Below, piece after piece: positions 44,270 through 54,341 of a stretch of 64,000 nucleotides of DNA. A program made the translations under genes and the position numbers. The DNA comes from Mycobacterium sp. 852014-50255_SCH5639931 (lineage in GTDB: Bacteria; Actinomycetota; Actinomycetes; Mycobacteriales; Mycobacteriaceae). How positions within the stretch are numbered: the stretch's first letter is position 1; each line of letters opens with the position of its first letter. The stretch spans positions 1 through 64,000 of the forward strand of contig NZ_LZSV01000019.1 in the NCBI RefSeq assembly GCF_001665605.1. Direction: 5' to 3'. The notes below the pieces were generated by a model that was not told the origin of the DNA, did not search any database, and saw nothing but the letters and a program-made list of their open reading frames with translations.

Positions 44270-44875
44270 CTAGCCGCCGTTCTGGTCGCCGATCAACAAC
44301 CGCACGGCCAGATCCAGCCGCTTGCTGACGTCGGTGGCGGAGGCGCGCCGGGTGAGCCAGGCGAGCAGGTTGGACAGCCAGACGTCAGAGATCACCCGGG
44401 CGATGTGGTACTGGTCCTCGGTCGGTTCGCCGTCGGCCATCGCCCGGGCGAACATGGAGTCGATGAGCTTCTCAACCTGGTCGACCTCGCTGGCCGCGGA
44501 GGCGTCGGCGAAGACGTAGGCCCGCGTCATGGCCTCGGTGAGCAGGGGATTGCGCTGCATCGCGCGGTTGAGCTTGCCGACCATGAAGTTCAGCCGCTGA
44601 AACGGCGTGCCCCCGGCGACCGACGAGCGGTCGGTCTTGGCGTCGATGCGGCTGAATTCCCGGCCCAGGGCCGACACCAGCAGGTGCACCTTCGAGGGGA
44701 AATATCGGTACAGCGTCCCCACTGCCACGTCGGCGCGGTCGGCGACCGCGCGCATCTGGACCGCCTCGTAGCCGCCCTTGGACGCGATGGCCATGGTGGC
44801 GTCCAGGATCCGCTTGCGGCGTTCCCGCTGTGCCTCCGAGCCGAGTTCGGATTCCGCCAATACCGCCACGTTCAT
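44270..44875 (-). CDS. kstR: KstR, TetR-type repressor of cholesterol catabolism
   Basis: KstR represses the upper cholesterol-degradation regulon and is released by a CoA thioester of a steroid intermediate. The 201-residue protein has the TetR helix-turn-helix with AVADRADVAVGTLYRYFPSK and is nearly identical to Rv3574 along its length (FADASAASEVDQVEKLIDSM, LAWLTRRASATDVSKRLDLA). ATG 44875 (MNVAVLAES) fits the characterised start; ATG 44941 would add 22 residues. A perfect KstR operator stands upstream in the shared region with fadE34, so kstR is probably autoregulated. Confidence 0.95.
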   Translation of the reverse strand: MNVAVLAESELGSEAQRERRKRILDATMAIASKGGYEAVQMRAVADRADVAVGTLYRYFPSKVHLLVSALGREFSRIDAKTDRSSVAGGTPFQRLNFMVGKLNRAMQRNPLLTEAMTRAYVFADASAASEVDQVEKLIDSMFARAMADGEPTEDQYHIARVISDVWLSNLLAWLTRRASATDVSKRLDLAVRLLIGDQNGG

Positions 44876-45206
44876 GACCTCGCGCGGTTGCGAGTCAGAA
44901 GCGCGGCTCGCGTTGGCCCGCGAGTTGGCACCGGCTGGCATATGACGGGTTGCTCCTGTTCCTGGCGGCTCGCTTGCAAACGATACGCATGCTGAGTGTG
45001 AATTTCCCACCTCCGTACCGCCGGGACAGCCGCGTGTGCTGCTGTGATGGCGTTCGACTTGACGGTCGATCGCTGGCACTATTAGAACACGTTCTAGTCT
45101 GCGACGAGGCGGGTTGCGCAGCGACCCGAGACACGCAGGAGAATCGAGAGCTAGGGGTCGTAGGCCCCAACGTCACGTCGAGTCGAAGGACGCGGAGGTC
45201 CCGAGG
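44876..45206. other. Divergent kstR-fadE34 regulatory region
   Basis: This 331-base region holds the KstR operator at 45083-45096 and, for fadE34, the ribosome-binding site GGAGG near 45195. The fadE34 frame is open back to 45114, but no family sequence appears there. No separate gene is supported. Confidence 0.6.
45083..45096. promoter_or_regulatory. KstR operator between kstR and fadE34
   Basis: TAGAACACGTTCTA is a perfect palindrome and matches the KstR consensus TNNAACNNGTTNNA in every fixed position. It lies 208 bases upstream of kstR and 111 bases upstream of fadE34 and probably controls both. Confidence 0.93.
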
Positions 45207-47342
45207 GTGGTAGCGACCGTCACAGACGAGCAGTTCGCCGCGCGTGCGCTGGTGCGCGACTGGGCCCGCAATTCGGCGGCGGGGCCCGGCGGGACCACCG
45301 CGATTCGCGAGGTCGAGCAGGGCTCGGAAAAAGGAGGGGCCGACGCGTGGCGTCCGGTGTTCGCCCGCCTCGCCGAGCTGGGCATTTTCGGTGTCGCGAT
45401 CGCGGAGGAGCACGGCGGCGCGGGTGGCAGCGTCGAGGACCTGTGCGCGATGGTCGAGGAGGCGGCCAAGGCGCTGGTGCCCGGGCCGGTGGCGACCACG
45501 GCGCTGGCAACGCTCGTCGTCTCCGACCCCGAACTGCTGGCGCAGCTGGCCGCCGGCGAACGCTTCGCCGGGCTGGCGCTGGACGGGGATGCGCAGTTCG
45601 ACAGCGAAACCTCGCGGGTATCGGGCGTGCTGCCATTGGTGTTGGGTGCCGCCGGCGGCGGCGTCCTGTTGCTGCCGGCCGGCGGGACCTGGCTGCTGGT
45701 CGACTCCGAGAGCGACGGCGTGCAGATCGAGATGCTGGACGCCACCGACTTCTCCCGGCCGTTGGCCCGGGTGGTGCTGACGTCGGCGCCGGCGACCAAG
45801 ATCACGGCGTCGCCCCGGCGCGTCGAGGAGCTGGCGGCGACCGTGCTGGCGGCCGAGGCGGCGGGCTTGACTCGGTGGTCGCTGGACACCGCCGTCGACT
45901 ACGCCAAGGTCCGCGAGCAGTTCGGCAAGCCGATCGGCAGTTTCCAGGCCGTCAAGCATTTGTGCGCGGAGATGCTGTGTCGCGCCGAGCAGGCGGAGGT
46001 GGCGGCCGCCGACGCCGCCCGCGCCGCAGCGGATAGCGATGCTGACCAGCTTTCTATTGCGGCCGCTTTGGCGGCGAGCATCGGCATCGCCGCCGCGAAG
46101 GCCAACGTCAAGGACTGCATCCAGGTGCTCGGCGGCATCGGCTGCACCTGGGAACACGACGCGCACCTGTACCTGAGGCGGGCGCACGCCATCGGCAGCT
46201 TCCTCGGGGGCGCCGAGCGCTGGTTGCGCCGCGTCACCGCACTGACGCAGGGCGGTGTGCGGCGGCGCCTGGGGATCGACCTCACCGACGTCGAGGGTCA
46301 GCGTGCGCAGATCGCCGCCGCCATCGCGGAAATCGCCGCGCTGCCCGAAGGGAAGCGGCAGGCGGCGCTCGCCGAGGCCGGGCTGCAGGCTCCGCACTGG
46401 CCGGCGCCGCACGGGCGTGGCGCGTCGCCGGCCGAGCAGTTGCTGATCGATCAGGAGCTGGCGGCGGCCGGCGTGGTGCGGCCCGACCTGGTGATCGGCT
46501 GGTGGGCGGCGCCGACCATCCTCGAGCACGGCACGCCGGCGCAGATCGAGCGCTTCGTGCCGGGCACCCTGCGCGGTGAATTCCTTTGGTGCCAACTGTT
46601 TTCCGAGCCGGGAGCCGGCTCTGACCTGGCATCGCTGCGCACCAAGGCGGCGCGCAGCGAGGGTGGCTGGTTGCTCACCGGGCAGAAGGTGTGGACGTCG
46701 GCGGCGCACAAGGCGCGGTGGGGCGTCTGCCTGGCGCGCACCGACCCCGACGCGCCGAAGCACAAGGGCATCACCTACTTCCTGGTGGACATGAAGTCAC
46801 CGGGCATCGAGATCCGCCCGCTGCGGGAGATCACCGGTGACTCATTGTTCAACGAGGTCTTCCTGGACAACGTGTTCGTCCCCGATGAGATGGTGGTCGG
46901 CGAGGTGAACGACGGCTGGCGGCTGGCCCGGACCACGCTGGCCAACGAACGCATCGCGATGGCCACCGGCACCGCGCTGGGCAACCCGATGGAGGAACTG
47001 CTCAAGGTGCTGGCGGAGCTGGATCTCGATGCCGCGCAGCAGGATCGGCTCGGCCGGTTGATCGTCATCGCCCAAACCGGCGCGCTGCTGGACCAGCGGA
47101 TCGCCCAGCTCGCCGTGGGCGGGCAGGACCCGGGGGCGCAGTCCAGCGTCCGCAAGCTCATCGGGGTGCGCTACCGGCAGGCGCTGGCCGAGTACATGAT
47201 GGACGTTTCCGAGGGCGGCGGGCTGGTCCGCAATCACGCGGTGTACGACTTCCTCAATACCCGCTGCCTCACCATCGCCGGCGGCACCGAGCAGATCCTG
47301 CTCACCGTGGCCGCCGAGCGGCTCCTCGGGCTACCTCGCTGA
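45207..47342 (+). CDS. fadE34: FadE34, two-domain acyl-CoA dehydrogenase of steroid side-chain degradation
   Basis: FadE34 dehydrogenates steroid-CoA thioesters during side-chain beta-oxidation. The 711-residue protein fuses two acyl-CoA dehydrogenase halves: residues about 1-330 contain ALVRDWARN and QVLGGIGCTWEHDAHLYLRR, and the second half contains FSEPGAGSDLASLRTKA and the FAD-binding end LTIAGGTEQILLTVAAERLLG. The fusion replaces the usual alpha2beta2 pairs. GTG 45207, with GGAGG about 10 bases before it, gives exactly the M. tuberculosis length. It lies behind the KstR operator at 45083. Confidence 0.95.
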   Translation: MVATVTDEQFAARALVRDWARNSAAGPGGTTAIREVEQGSEKGGADAWRPVFARLAELGIFGVAIAEEHGGAGGSVEDLCAMVEEAAKALVPGPVATTALATLVVSDPELLAQLAAGERFAGLALDGDAQFDSETSRVSGVLPLVLGAAGGGVLLLPAGGTWLLVDSESDGVQIEMLDATDFSRPLARVVLTSAPATKITASPRRVEELAATVLAAEAAGLTRWSLDTAVDYAKVREQFGKPIGSFQAVKHLCAEMLCRAEQAEVAAADAARAAADSDADQLSIAAALAASIGIAAAKANVKDCIQVLGGIGCTWEHDAHLYLRRAHAIGSFLGGAERWLRRVTALTQGGVRRRLGIDLTDVEGQRAQIAAAIAEIAALPEGKRQAALAEAGLQAPHWPAPHGRGASPAEQLLIDQELAAAGVVRPDLVIGWWAAPTILEHGTPAQIERFVPGTLRGEFLWCQLFSEPGAGSDLASLRTKAARSEGGWLLTGQKVWTSAAHKARWGVCLARTDPDAPKHKGITYFLVDMKSPGIEIRPLREITGDSLFNEVFLDNVFVPDEMVVGEVNDGWRLARTTLANERIAMATGTALGNPMEELLKVLAELDLDAAQQDRLGRLIVIAQTGALLDQRIAQLAVGGQDPGAQSSVRKLIGVRYRQALAEYMMDVSEGGGLVRNHAVYDFLNTRCLTIAGGTEQILLTVAAERLLGLPR

Positions 47343-47358
47343 CGCGCTATAAGCGGCT

Positions 47359-47892
47359 CTAGGAAAACGTGGTCTGGGCGCAGGTGCTGGGGGAGGTGAT
47401 GTTGACCCCGGGGTAGACCACCTGGATGTGGGTGCAGACGATGACGTTGTTGTCGGTCTTGGGCTGACCCGTCTGCCAATCGGTGGAGTCGATGCGGCCG
47501 GTCGTCTGGTACTTGTCCGGCGGGCCCTCACCGAAGTAGACGGTGGTGATCTCGTCGGACCCCATCGACTTCATCACCCGCTCGTGCTCACCGGTGGCGT
47601 GCGCGTCCAGGTAGGCCAGCCGGTTCGACGATCGGATCTCCGTGGTCTGGCGGGCCCACAGGCCGGACGGGAAGCCGGTCACCCCGTCGGGCGTCAGCAT
47701 GTCCGCGCCGGCGGTGAAGTCGCAGTGGCCGTCGGACTTGAAGCAATTCAGGATGGTGCGCGTCTCCAGCTGGTTGGGGCCGTCCAGCGGGAACAATGTG
47801 GTCGCGGTGTTGCTGGCCGCGCCGGCGACCGGGCCCGGCAGGAACGTCAGCGCCGATCCGACCACCGCAAACCCGGTTATCAGCCGCTTCAT
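47359..47892 (-). CDS. Secreted protein, Rv3572-like
   Basis: The 177-residue protein starts MKRLITGFAVVGSALTFLPG, a signal peptide with probable cleavage after GAASN or VAGAA near residue 26. The mature part has four cysteines (LNCFKSDGHCDF, IVCTH, STCAQ). ATG 47892 is preceded by GAGAGGGGAA. It lies between fadE34 and kshB, as Rv3572 does in M. tuberculosis. No enzymatic motif is recognised and its function is unknown. Confidence 0.85.
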   Translation of the reverse strand: MKRLITGFAVVGSALTFLPGPVAGAASNTATTLFPLDGPNQLETRTILNCFKSDGHCDFTAGADMLTPDGVTGFPSGLWARQTTEIRSSNRLAYLDAHATGEHERVMKSMGSDEITTVYFGEGPPDKYQTTGRIDSTDWQTGQPKTDNNVIVCTHIQVVYPGVNITSPSTCAQTTFS

Positions 47893-47942
47893 GCTGTTCC
47901 CCTCTCGGTTCGCCAACCCTAGCGGTGAACCTAACCCCGCCA

Positions 47943-49025
47943 CTACTCGTCGTAGGTGACTTCTACCGAATCAGATTCCGGGTGAGATTGACAGGCCAGA
48001 ATCAGGCCGTCGTCGAGGTCCTGCTGCTCGAGCACGTCGTTGACCTCCATGCTCACCTTGCCGCTGCGCAAGGTGCACGCGCACGCGCCGCAGTGGCCCT
48101 CGCGGCAGGAGAACGGCGCATCCAAACCTTTCGCGAGCAACACGTCGAGCAGCTTGGCGTTGCGCGGCCACGACACGGTGTGCGTTTCACCGTCCAGCTG
48201 CACCACGGCGGTGGCCGGCGGCTGGTCGCCCGGGGCGGTGTCGTCGATCTTCACCGCCGCGAACGGGTCGGAGTCCAGCGACTTGAACACCTCGATATGT
48301 ACTTGCTGCGCAGGCACTTTCAGTGATTCCAGCGCTTCGCGGGCGGCATCCATGAAAGGGCCGGGCCCGCAGATGTACACGGGGCGATCGGTATAGGGGG
48401 CGGCGAGCTTCGCCAGCGCGGTCACGCTCGGCATGCCCTGCACCGATTCCAGCCAGTGCACCACCGTGAGCCGGTCGGGATATTTGGCCGACAGCTCGCG
48501 CAGCGCGTCGGAGAAGATCACCGACCGGTCATCGCGATTGGCGTAGAGCAGCGTCACCTGGCCGCTGCCCTCGGCGAGGGCCGACTTGCAGATCGACATG
48601 ATCGGGGTGATCCCGCTGCCGGCGGCCATCAACAGGAAGTCGTCGTCGAGCGTCTTGGGCACGAAGTTGCCCGACGGCGCCAGCACGTGGATCCGCATGC
48701 CCGCCCGCGCGTGCTCGCACAGCCAGTTCGACGCGTATCCGTCGGCGGTCCGTTTGATGGTGACGGTCAGCGCGTCGTCGGTGAACGGCGAACTGCACAG
48801 CGAGTAGCAGCGGGCCACCGATCCGGTGCGCTCGCTGGGAACGCGCAACGTCAAGAACTGGCCCGGTGCGTAGCGCAGCCGCTCGGGCGGGATGTCGGGA
48901 TCGCCCGGCTCGTCGGGCACCGCGAACACCAGCGACCGCGCGTCATCCGTTTCGGCGACGACCTCGGCGATCTGCAGTTCAAGGACGTGGTCGCCGAGCG
49001 GCTCGTCGAGATTGGCCTCGGCCAA
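47943..49025 (-). CDS. kshB: KshB, reductase component of 3-ketosteroid 9-alpha-hydroxylase
   Basis: KshB passes electrons from NADH through FAD and a [2Fe-2S] centre to the Rieske oxygenase KshA, which opens ring B of the steroid. The 360-residue protein has the FAD domain motif RCYSLCSSP, the NAD-binding GSGITPIMSI and the plant-type ferredoxin cysteines CREGHCGACACTL near the C-terminus. The likely start is TTG 49025, which follows AGGGAGGA at a suitable distance; no ATG or GTG is available between the KstR operator and the conserved start. KshA is not in this window. Confidence 0.93.
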   Translation of the reverse strand: MAEANLDEPLGDHVLELQIAEVVAETDDARSLVFAVPDEPGDPDIPPERLRYAPGQFLTLRVPSERTGSVARCYSLCSSPFTDDALTVTIKRTADGYASNWLCEHARAGMRIHVLAPSGNFVPKTLDDDFLLMAAGSGITPIMSICKSALAEGSGQVTLLYANRDDRSVIFSDALRELSAKYPDRLTVVHWLESVQGMPSVTALAKLAAPYTDRPVYICGPGPFMDAAREALESLKVPAQQVHIEVFKSLDSDPFAAVKIDDTAPGDQPPATAVVQLDGETHTVSWPRNAKLLDVLLAKGLDAPFSCREGHCGACACTLRSGKVSMEVNDVLEQQDLDDGLILACQSHPESDSVEVTYDE

Positions 49026-49051
49026 GACCCAATCCTCCCTCTCGTTACAAC

Positions 49052-49065
49052 TAGAACATGTTACA
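49052..49065. promoter_or_regulatory. KstR operator near kshB
   Basis: TAGAACATGTTACA matches TNNAACNNGTTNNA at every fixed position. It lies 27 bases upstream of the kshB start in the kshB-hsaA divergent region and probably represses kshB. Confidence 0.9.
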
Positions 49066-49119
49066 GAAAAGCGGATTCGTATCGCTACCAGCCGCAGGAA
49101 TACCCTGCTCGACACAAAT

Positions 49120-49133
49120 CGGAACGTGTTCTA
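49120..49133. promoter_or_regulatory. KstR operator near hsaA
   Basis: CGGAACGTGTTCTA matches the KstR consensus except for the first base. It lies 50 bases upstream of hsaA. Together with the site at 49052 it gives the divergent pair one operator per direction. Confidence 0.8.
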
Positions 49134-49182
49134 GTCTCTGGTGTAAGTCCGCTGAGTAAGTTTGGCCCAGGAGGCAAACCTA

Positions 49183-50367
49183 GTGACGTCCATTCAACAA
49201 CGCGACGCGCAGTCGGTTTTGGCTGGCATCGATGATCTGCTGCCCCGGATTCGGGAGCGCGCTCAGGCGACGGAGGATTTGCGGCGGCTGCCCGACGAGA
49301 CCGTTCAGGATCTGCAGGACGTCGGCTTCTTCACCCTGCTCCAGCCCGAACAGTGGGGTGGACTGCAATGCGATCCCGCCCTGTTCTACGAGGCGGTGCG
49401 GCGGCTGGCCAGCGCGTGCGGCTCCACCGGCTGGGTGAGCTCCATCATCGGCGTGCACAACTGGCACCTGGCGCTGTTCGACCAGCAGGCCCAGGACGAA
49501 GTCTGGGGCGACGACCCGAACGTGCGGGTCTCGTCGTCGTACGCGCCGATGGGCGCGGGCGTGGTGACCGACGGCGGATATCTGGTCAACGGTTCCTGGA
49601 ACTGGTCGTCGGGATGTGACCACGCCACGTGGGCCTTCCTCGGCGGTCCGGTGATCAAGGACGGCCGTCCGGTCGACTTCGGCAGCTTCCTGATCCCGCG
49701 CAGCGAGTACCGCATCGACGACGTGTGGCATGTCGTCGGCTTGCGCGGCACCGGCAGCAACACGGTGGTCGTCAAGGACGTCTTCGTGCCCCGGCACCGG
49801 TTCCTGTCCTACAAGGCGATGAACGACGGCACTGCCGGCGGGTACCAGACGAACACCGCCCCCGTTTACAAAATGCCTTGGGGCACAATGCACCCCACCA
49901 CCATCTCCGCGCCGATCGTCGGCATGGCCTACGGCGCGTACGACGCGCACGTGGAGCACCAGGGCAAGCGGGTGCGCGCGGCGTTCGCCGGGGAGAAGGC
50001 CAAGGACGATCCGTTCGCCAAGGTGCGCATCGCCGAGGCGGCCAGCGACATCGACGCGGCCTGGCGCCAGTTGAGCGGCAACGTCGCCGACGAGTACGCG
50101 TTGTTGTCCGCGGGCAAGGAGATCCCGTTCGAGCTGCGCGCCCGCGCCCGCCGCGACCAGGTGCGGGCGACCGGACGTGCGATCGCTTCCATCGACCGGC
50201 TGTTCGAGGCTTCCGGCGCCACCGCCCTGGGCAACGACCAACCGGTGCAACGGTTCTGGCGCGACGCGCACGCCGGCCGGGTGCACGCCGCCAACGATCC
50301 CGAGCGGGCTTACCAGATCTTCGGGAACAACGAGTTCGGGTTGCCGCCGGGCGACACGATGGTCTAG
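49183..50367 (+). CDS. hsaA: HsaA, flavin-dependent 3-HSA monooxygenase
   Basis: HsaA hydroxylates the aromatised ring A intermediate 3-HSA to the catechol 3,4-DHSA using reduced flavin from HsaB. The 394-residue protein has the acyl-CoA-dehydrogenase-like fold with GFFTLLQPEQWGGLQ, SYAPMGAGVV, GSWNWSSGCDHATW and the ending NNEFGLPPGDTMV. GTG 49183 follows GGAGG and gives the length of the characterised M. tuberculosis enzyme. It heads the hsaA-hsaD-hsaC-hsaB operon behind a KstR operator. Confidence 0.97.
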   Translation: MTSIQQRDAQSVLAGIDDLLPRIRERAQATEDLRRLPDETVQDLQDVGFFTLLQPEQWGGLQCDPALFYEAVRRLASACGSTGWVSSIIGVHNWHLALFDQQAQDEVWGDDPNVRVSSSYAPMGAGVVTDGGYLVNGSWNWSSGCDHATWAFLGGPVIKDGRPVDFGSFLIPRSEYRIDDVWHVVGLRGTGSNTVVVKDVFVPRHRFLSYKAMNDGTAGGYQTNTAPVYKMPWGTMHPTTISAPIVGMAYGAYDAHVEHQGKRVRAAFAGEKAKDDPFAKVRIAEAASDIDAAWRQLSGNVADEYALLSAGKEIPFELRARARRDQVRATGRAIASIDRLFEASGATALGNDQPVQRFWRDAHAGRVHAANDPERAYQIFGNNEFGLPPGDTMV

Positions 50368-50420
50368 CCGTGCGCGCCGGCGACCATGCAGAGCGAAGCG
50401 ATGAGGAGGAGCGGCGCTGA

Positions 50421-52195
<1,775 letters not shown>

Positions 52196-52197
52196 TC

Positions 52198-52761
52198 ATG
52201 TCTGCGCCGATCGATCCGCGGTCCTTCCGGCAGGTGCTGGGTCAGTTCTGCACCGGCATCACCATCATCACCACGGTGCACGACGACGTCCCTATCGGCT
52301 TCGCCTGCCAATCGTTCGCGGCGCTGTCGCTGGACCCGCCGTTGGTGTTGTTCTGCCCCACCAAGGTGTCGCGATCCTGGCAGGCCATCGAGGCCAGCGG
52401 CCGGTTCTGCGTCAACGTGCTGACCGAGAAGCAGAAGCACGTTTCAGCGCGATTCGGATCGAAGGAGCCCGACAAGTTCGCCGGAATCGACTGGCACGCT
52501 TCCGAACTCGGCTCACCAGTCATTGACGGGTCGCTGGCCTACATCGACTGCACGGTGGCGTCGGTGCACGATGGCGGCGACCACTTCGTCGTGTTCGGCG
52601 CGGTCCAGTCGCTGTCGGAGGCACCCAAGATCAAGCCGCGCCCGCTGTTGTTCTATCGCGGCGAATACACCGGGATCGAACCGGACAAGACCACACCGGC
52701 CCAGTGGCGCGACGACCTCGAAGCGTTCCTCACCGCCACCACCCAGGACACCTGGCTCTAG
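52198..52761 (+). CDS. hsaB: HsaB, flavin reductase of the HsaAB monooxygenase
   Basis: HsaB reduces flavin with NADH for HsaA. The 187-residue protein has the flavin reductase fold, with TGITIITTVHDDVPIGFACQ, SLDPPLVLFCP and FCVNVLTEKQ typical of the FMN-binding split barrel of two-component monooxygenases. ATG 52198 is two bases after hsaC; the frame upstream runs inside hsaC. It is the last gene of the hsa operon here; nat, which follows hsaB directly in M. tuberculosis, lies 5.6 kb away. Confidence 0.95.
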   Translation: MSAPIDPRSFRQVLGQFCTGITIITTVHDDVPIGFACQSFAALSLDPPLVLFCPTKVSRSWQAIEASGRFCVNVLTEKQKHVSARFGSKEPDKFAGIDWHASELGSPVIDGSLAYIDCTVASVHDGGDHFVVFGAVQSLSEAPKIKPRPLLFYRGEYTGIEPDKTTPAQWRDDLEAFLTATTQDTWL

Positions 52762-52764
52762 AGC

Positions 52765-53229
52765 TCAGCCGGGCGTCCCGCGGTAGGTGTCGTGCCCGAC
52801 GGTCTCGGCGTCGGTCGTCGGCTCGTGCGACTCCGAGGACCGCACCGCGTTGGGATCGTCGTGCTCACCCGCTGGCTTCGCGGCGGCCTCCGGGTGCAGT
52901 TCATCGGCGCGCTTGAACTGCTCCTGCAGTTGTTCGCGCGACGCCGCGACCTCGCTCTGATGGTTGGCCGCTCGCTCCTGCAGCCGGGCGGCTTCGGCCG
53001 CTTTGGCCTCCGCCTCGGCCTGGGCGGCGCGGGCCTTGGCGGCCGTTTCCTGGGCAAGGGCTTCGCGCCGCTCGACCTTTGCCGTCTCCAGCTTGGCCTG
53101 CTCGCGGATCTCTTCGGCCTGGCGCTGCCGTCGGCGGCGCCGCATTCTGCTCAGTGCGACGACGACAACGAGAATCACCAAGACCGCCGCGGCGGCGACC
53201 ACGATCCAGATAGCGGTGCTATTCATCAT
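52765..53229 (-). CDS. Single-pass membrane protein with coiled-coil
   Basis: The 154-residue protein has one N-terminal membrane helix (about residues 5-27) followed by a run of arginines and a long Ala/Glu/Gln-rich coiled-coil (about residues 35-108), then an acidic disordered tail. The topology places the coiled-coil in the cytosol by the positive-inside rule. No conserved family is recognised. It is convergent with hsaB (gap three bases) and starts the block that separates hsaB from nat. Confidence 0.7.
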   Translation of the reverse strand: MMNSTAIWIVVAAAAVLVILVVVVALSRMRRRRRQRQAEEIREQAKLETAKVERREALAQETAAKARAAQAEAEAKAAEAARLQERAANHQSEVAASREQLQEQFKRADELHPEAAAKPAGEHDDPNAVRSSESHEPTTDAETVGHDTYRGTPG

Positions 53230-53410
53230 GGGCTCCCATCAGGTCGGTTTTCGCCTGGCGCGAGGCGCCGGCTCGTAGTGGAATCCCCGTATCTGGCGCA
53301 AGTAAAACAATGGGGCGGGATCGGCGACTCTGGCCAGGTGACCTTGGCCTCTACCCGGTCGCCGCGGACGCCGAAATCATGAGACCGCGTAAGCCGAGGG
53401 CTACTGGCAG

Positions 53411-53842
53411 GTGAGGTCGATGGCAGGTCGCTGTGACACGCTGCGTTTCGCGTACTGGGCCGGAGCCGTGGTGGATGCCGTGATGGTGGTGCCACTGCTG
53501 GTGCCGCGCGTGGCCGCCGCGATGTTGGGTCTCCACGGGTTCACCCCGGCACCCGATTACCGCTACGCTGCCGCGCTGTGTGCGGCATTGATGGCTGGAT
53601 GGACGGCGCTGCTCGTGTGGGCCGGTCGTGCACCTGTCGACCGGCGAGGGGTATTGCTGCTCACGGTGTGCCCGGTGCTCGTGGGGCTCGCGGCCGCGGG
53701 GGGTTATGCGATCAGCAGCGGGCTGGTTCGGGTCGGCTTTATGGCGCCCATGCTGGCCGTCCAGTTGGGTCTTGCGGTGCTGTTCCTCAGTGCCTACCGG
53801 CGCGCCCGTTTCCTCGCGGACGAGGCGGATCGTCGGGGGTGA
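53411..53842 (+). CDS. Small four-helix membrane protein
   Basis: The 143-residue protein (or 140 aa from ATG 53420) has about four hydrophobic segments (residues 15-40, 48-68, 80-100, 108-130) and a charged C-terminus. No catalytic motif or named family is recognised. It is convergent with the next gene and overlaps its 3' end by 56 bases, so one of the two stops may be used under constraint. Hydrophobic pattern and high-GC third positions support it as real. Confidence 0.6.
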   Translation: MRSMAGRCDTLRFAYWAGAVVDAVMVVPLLVPRVAAAMLGLHGFTPAPDYRYAAALCAALMAGWTALLVWAGRAPVDRRGVLLLTVCPVLVGLAAAGGYAISSGLVRVGFMAPMLAVQLGLAVLFLSAYRRARFLADEADRRG

Positions 53843-54317
53843 TCCGGAAGACCGGGTAGTGGGCGGCGATTCGCTCGAATTCCGTCAGCGGAGCGTCGCT
53901 GCAAAGTGGAATGTGTGGGCGCGCTCCGGGCGCCACCTCGACGTAGCGGCGCAAGATGGGTGCGCGGTCGTCGGTGGCGACCTCGAGCAGGTGCACGGGC
54001 ACGGCGTGCCTGCGGCGCATGACCGCACGCCCGCCCGCCGCGCGAACATTGCGCACCCAGTTCGCGTCATCGCCCAGCATCGATACCAGGTAGCGCTCGC
54101 CATCGTGACCGACCACGACCACGGGGACCGAGACCACTCGTCCGGACCGCCGTCCCAGCACCTCGAGCGTCATCGCCCGCGCCGGGGACAGGACACCCGC
54201 TGAATACTGCAGCGCGGAAAGCCGATTCATCACTCTGGCCGGAAATCCCGGTCTCCCACCGCGATACATCCACCGCTTGGCGGCATACAGCCAGTCGACA
54301 ACCCGTCGCCGATTCAT
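53787..54317 (-). CDS. Deazaflavin-dependent nitroreductase-like protein (Ddn/DUF385 family)
   Basis: The 176-residue protein matches the F420-binding Ddn family: LEVLGRRSGRVVSVPVVVVG and GERYLVSMLGDDANWVRNV are the typical core, followed by GRAVMRRRHAVPV. Family members use reduced F420H2 and include the activator of the nitroimidazole pretomanid, but substrates of most paralogues are unknown. ATG 54317 begins just after the stop side of the kinase gene on the same strand (24-base gap). Confidence 0.8.
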   Translation of the reverse strand: MNRRRVVDWLYAAKRWMYRGGRPGFPARVMNRLSALQYSAGVLSPARAMTLEVLGRRSGRVVSVPVVVVGHDGERYLVSMLGDDANWVRNVRAAGGRAVMRRRHAVPVHLLEVATDDRAPILRRYVEVAPGARPHIPLCSDAPLTEFERIAAHYPVFRITPDDPPRPRGNGRAGRH

Positions 54318-54341
54318 CGTCGCGCGCTCACGGGGCAGGCC

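Noticed and set aside
44895..46763. 622-codon open frame on the minus strand across fadE34
   Set aside because: It is antisense to a well-recognised acyl-CoA dehydrogenase, and its translation is dominated by Arg, Gly and Gln with no domain. Long shadow frames are expected at this GC content.
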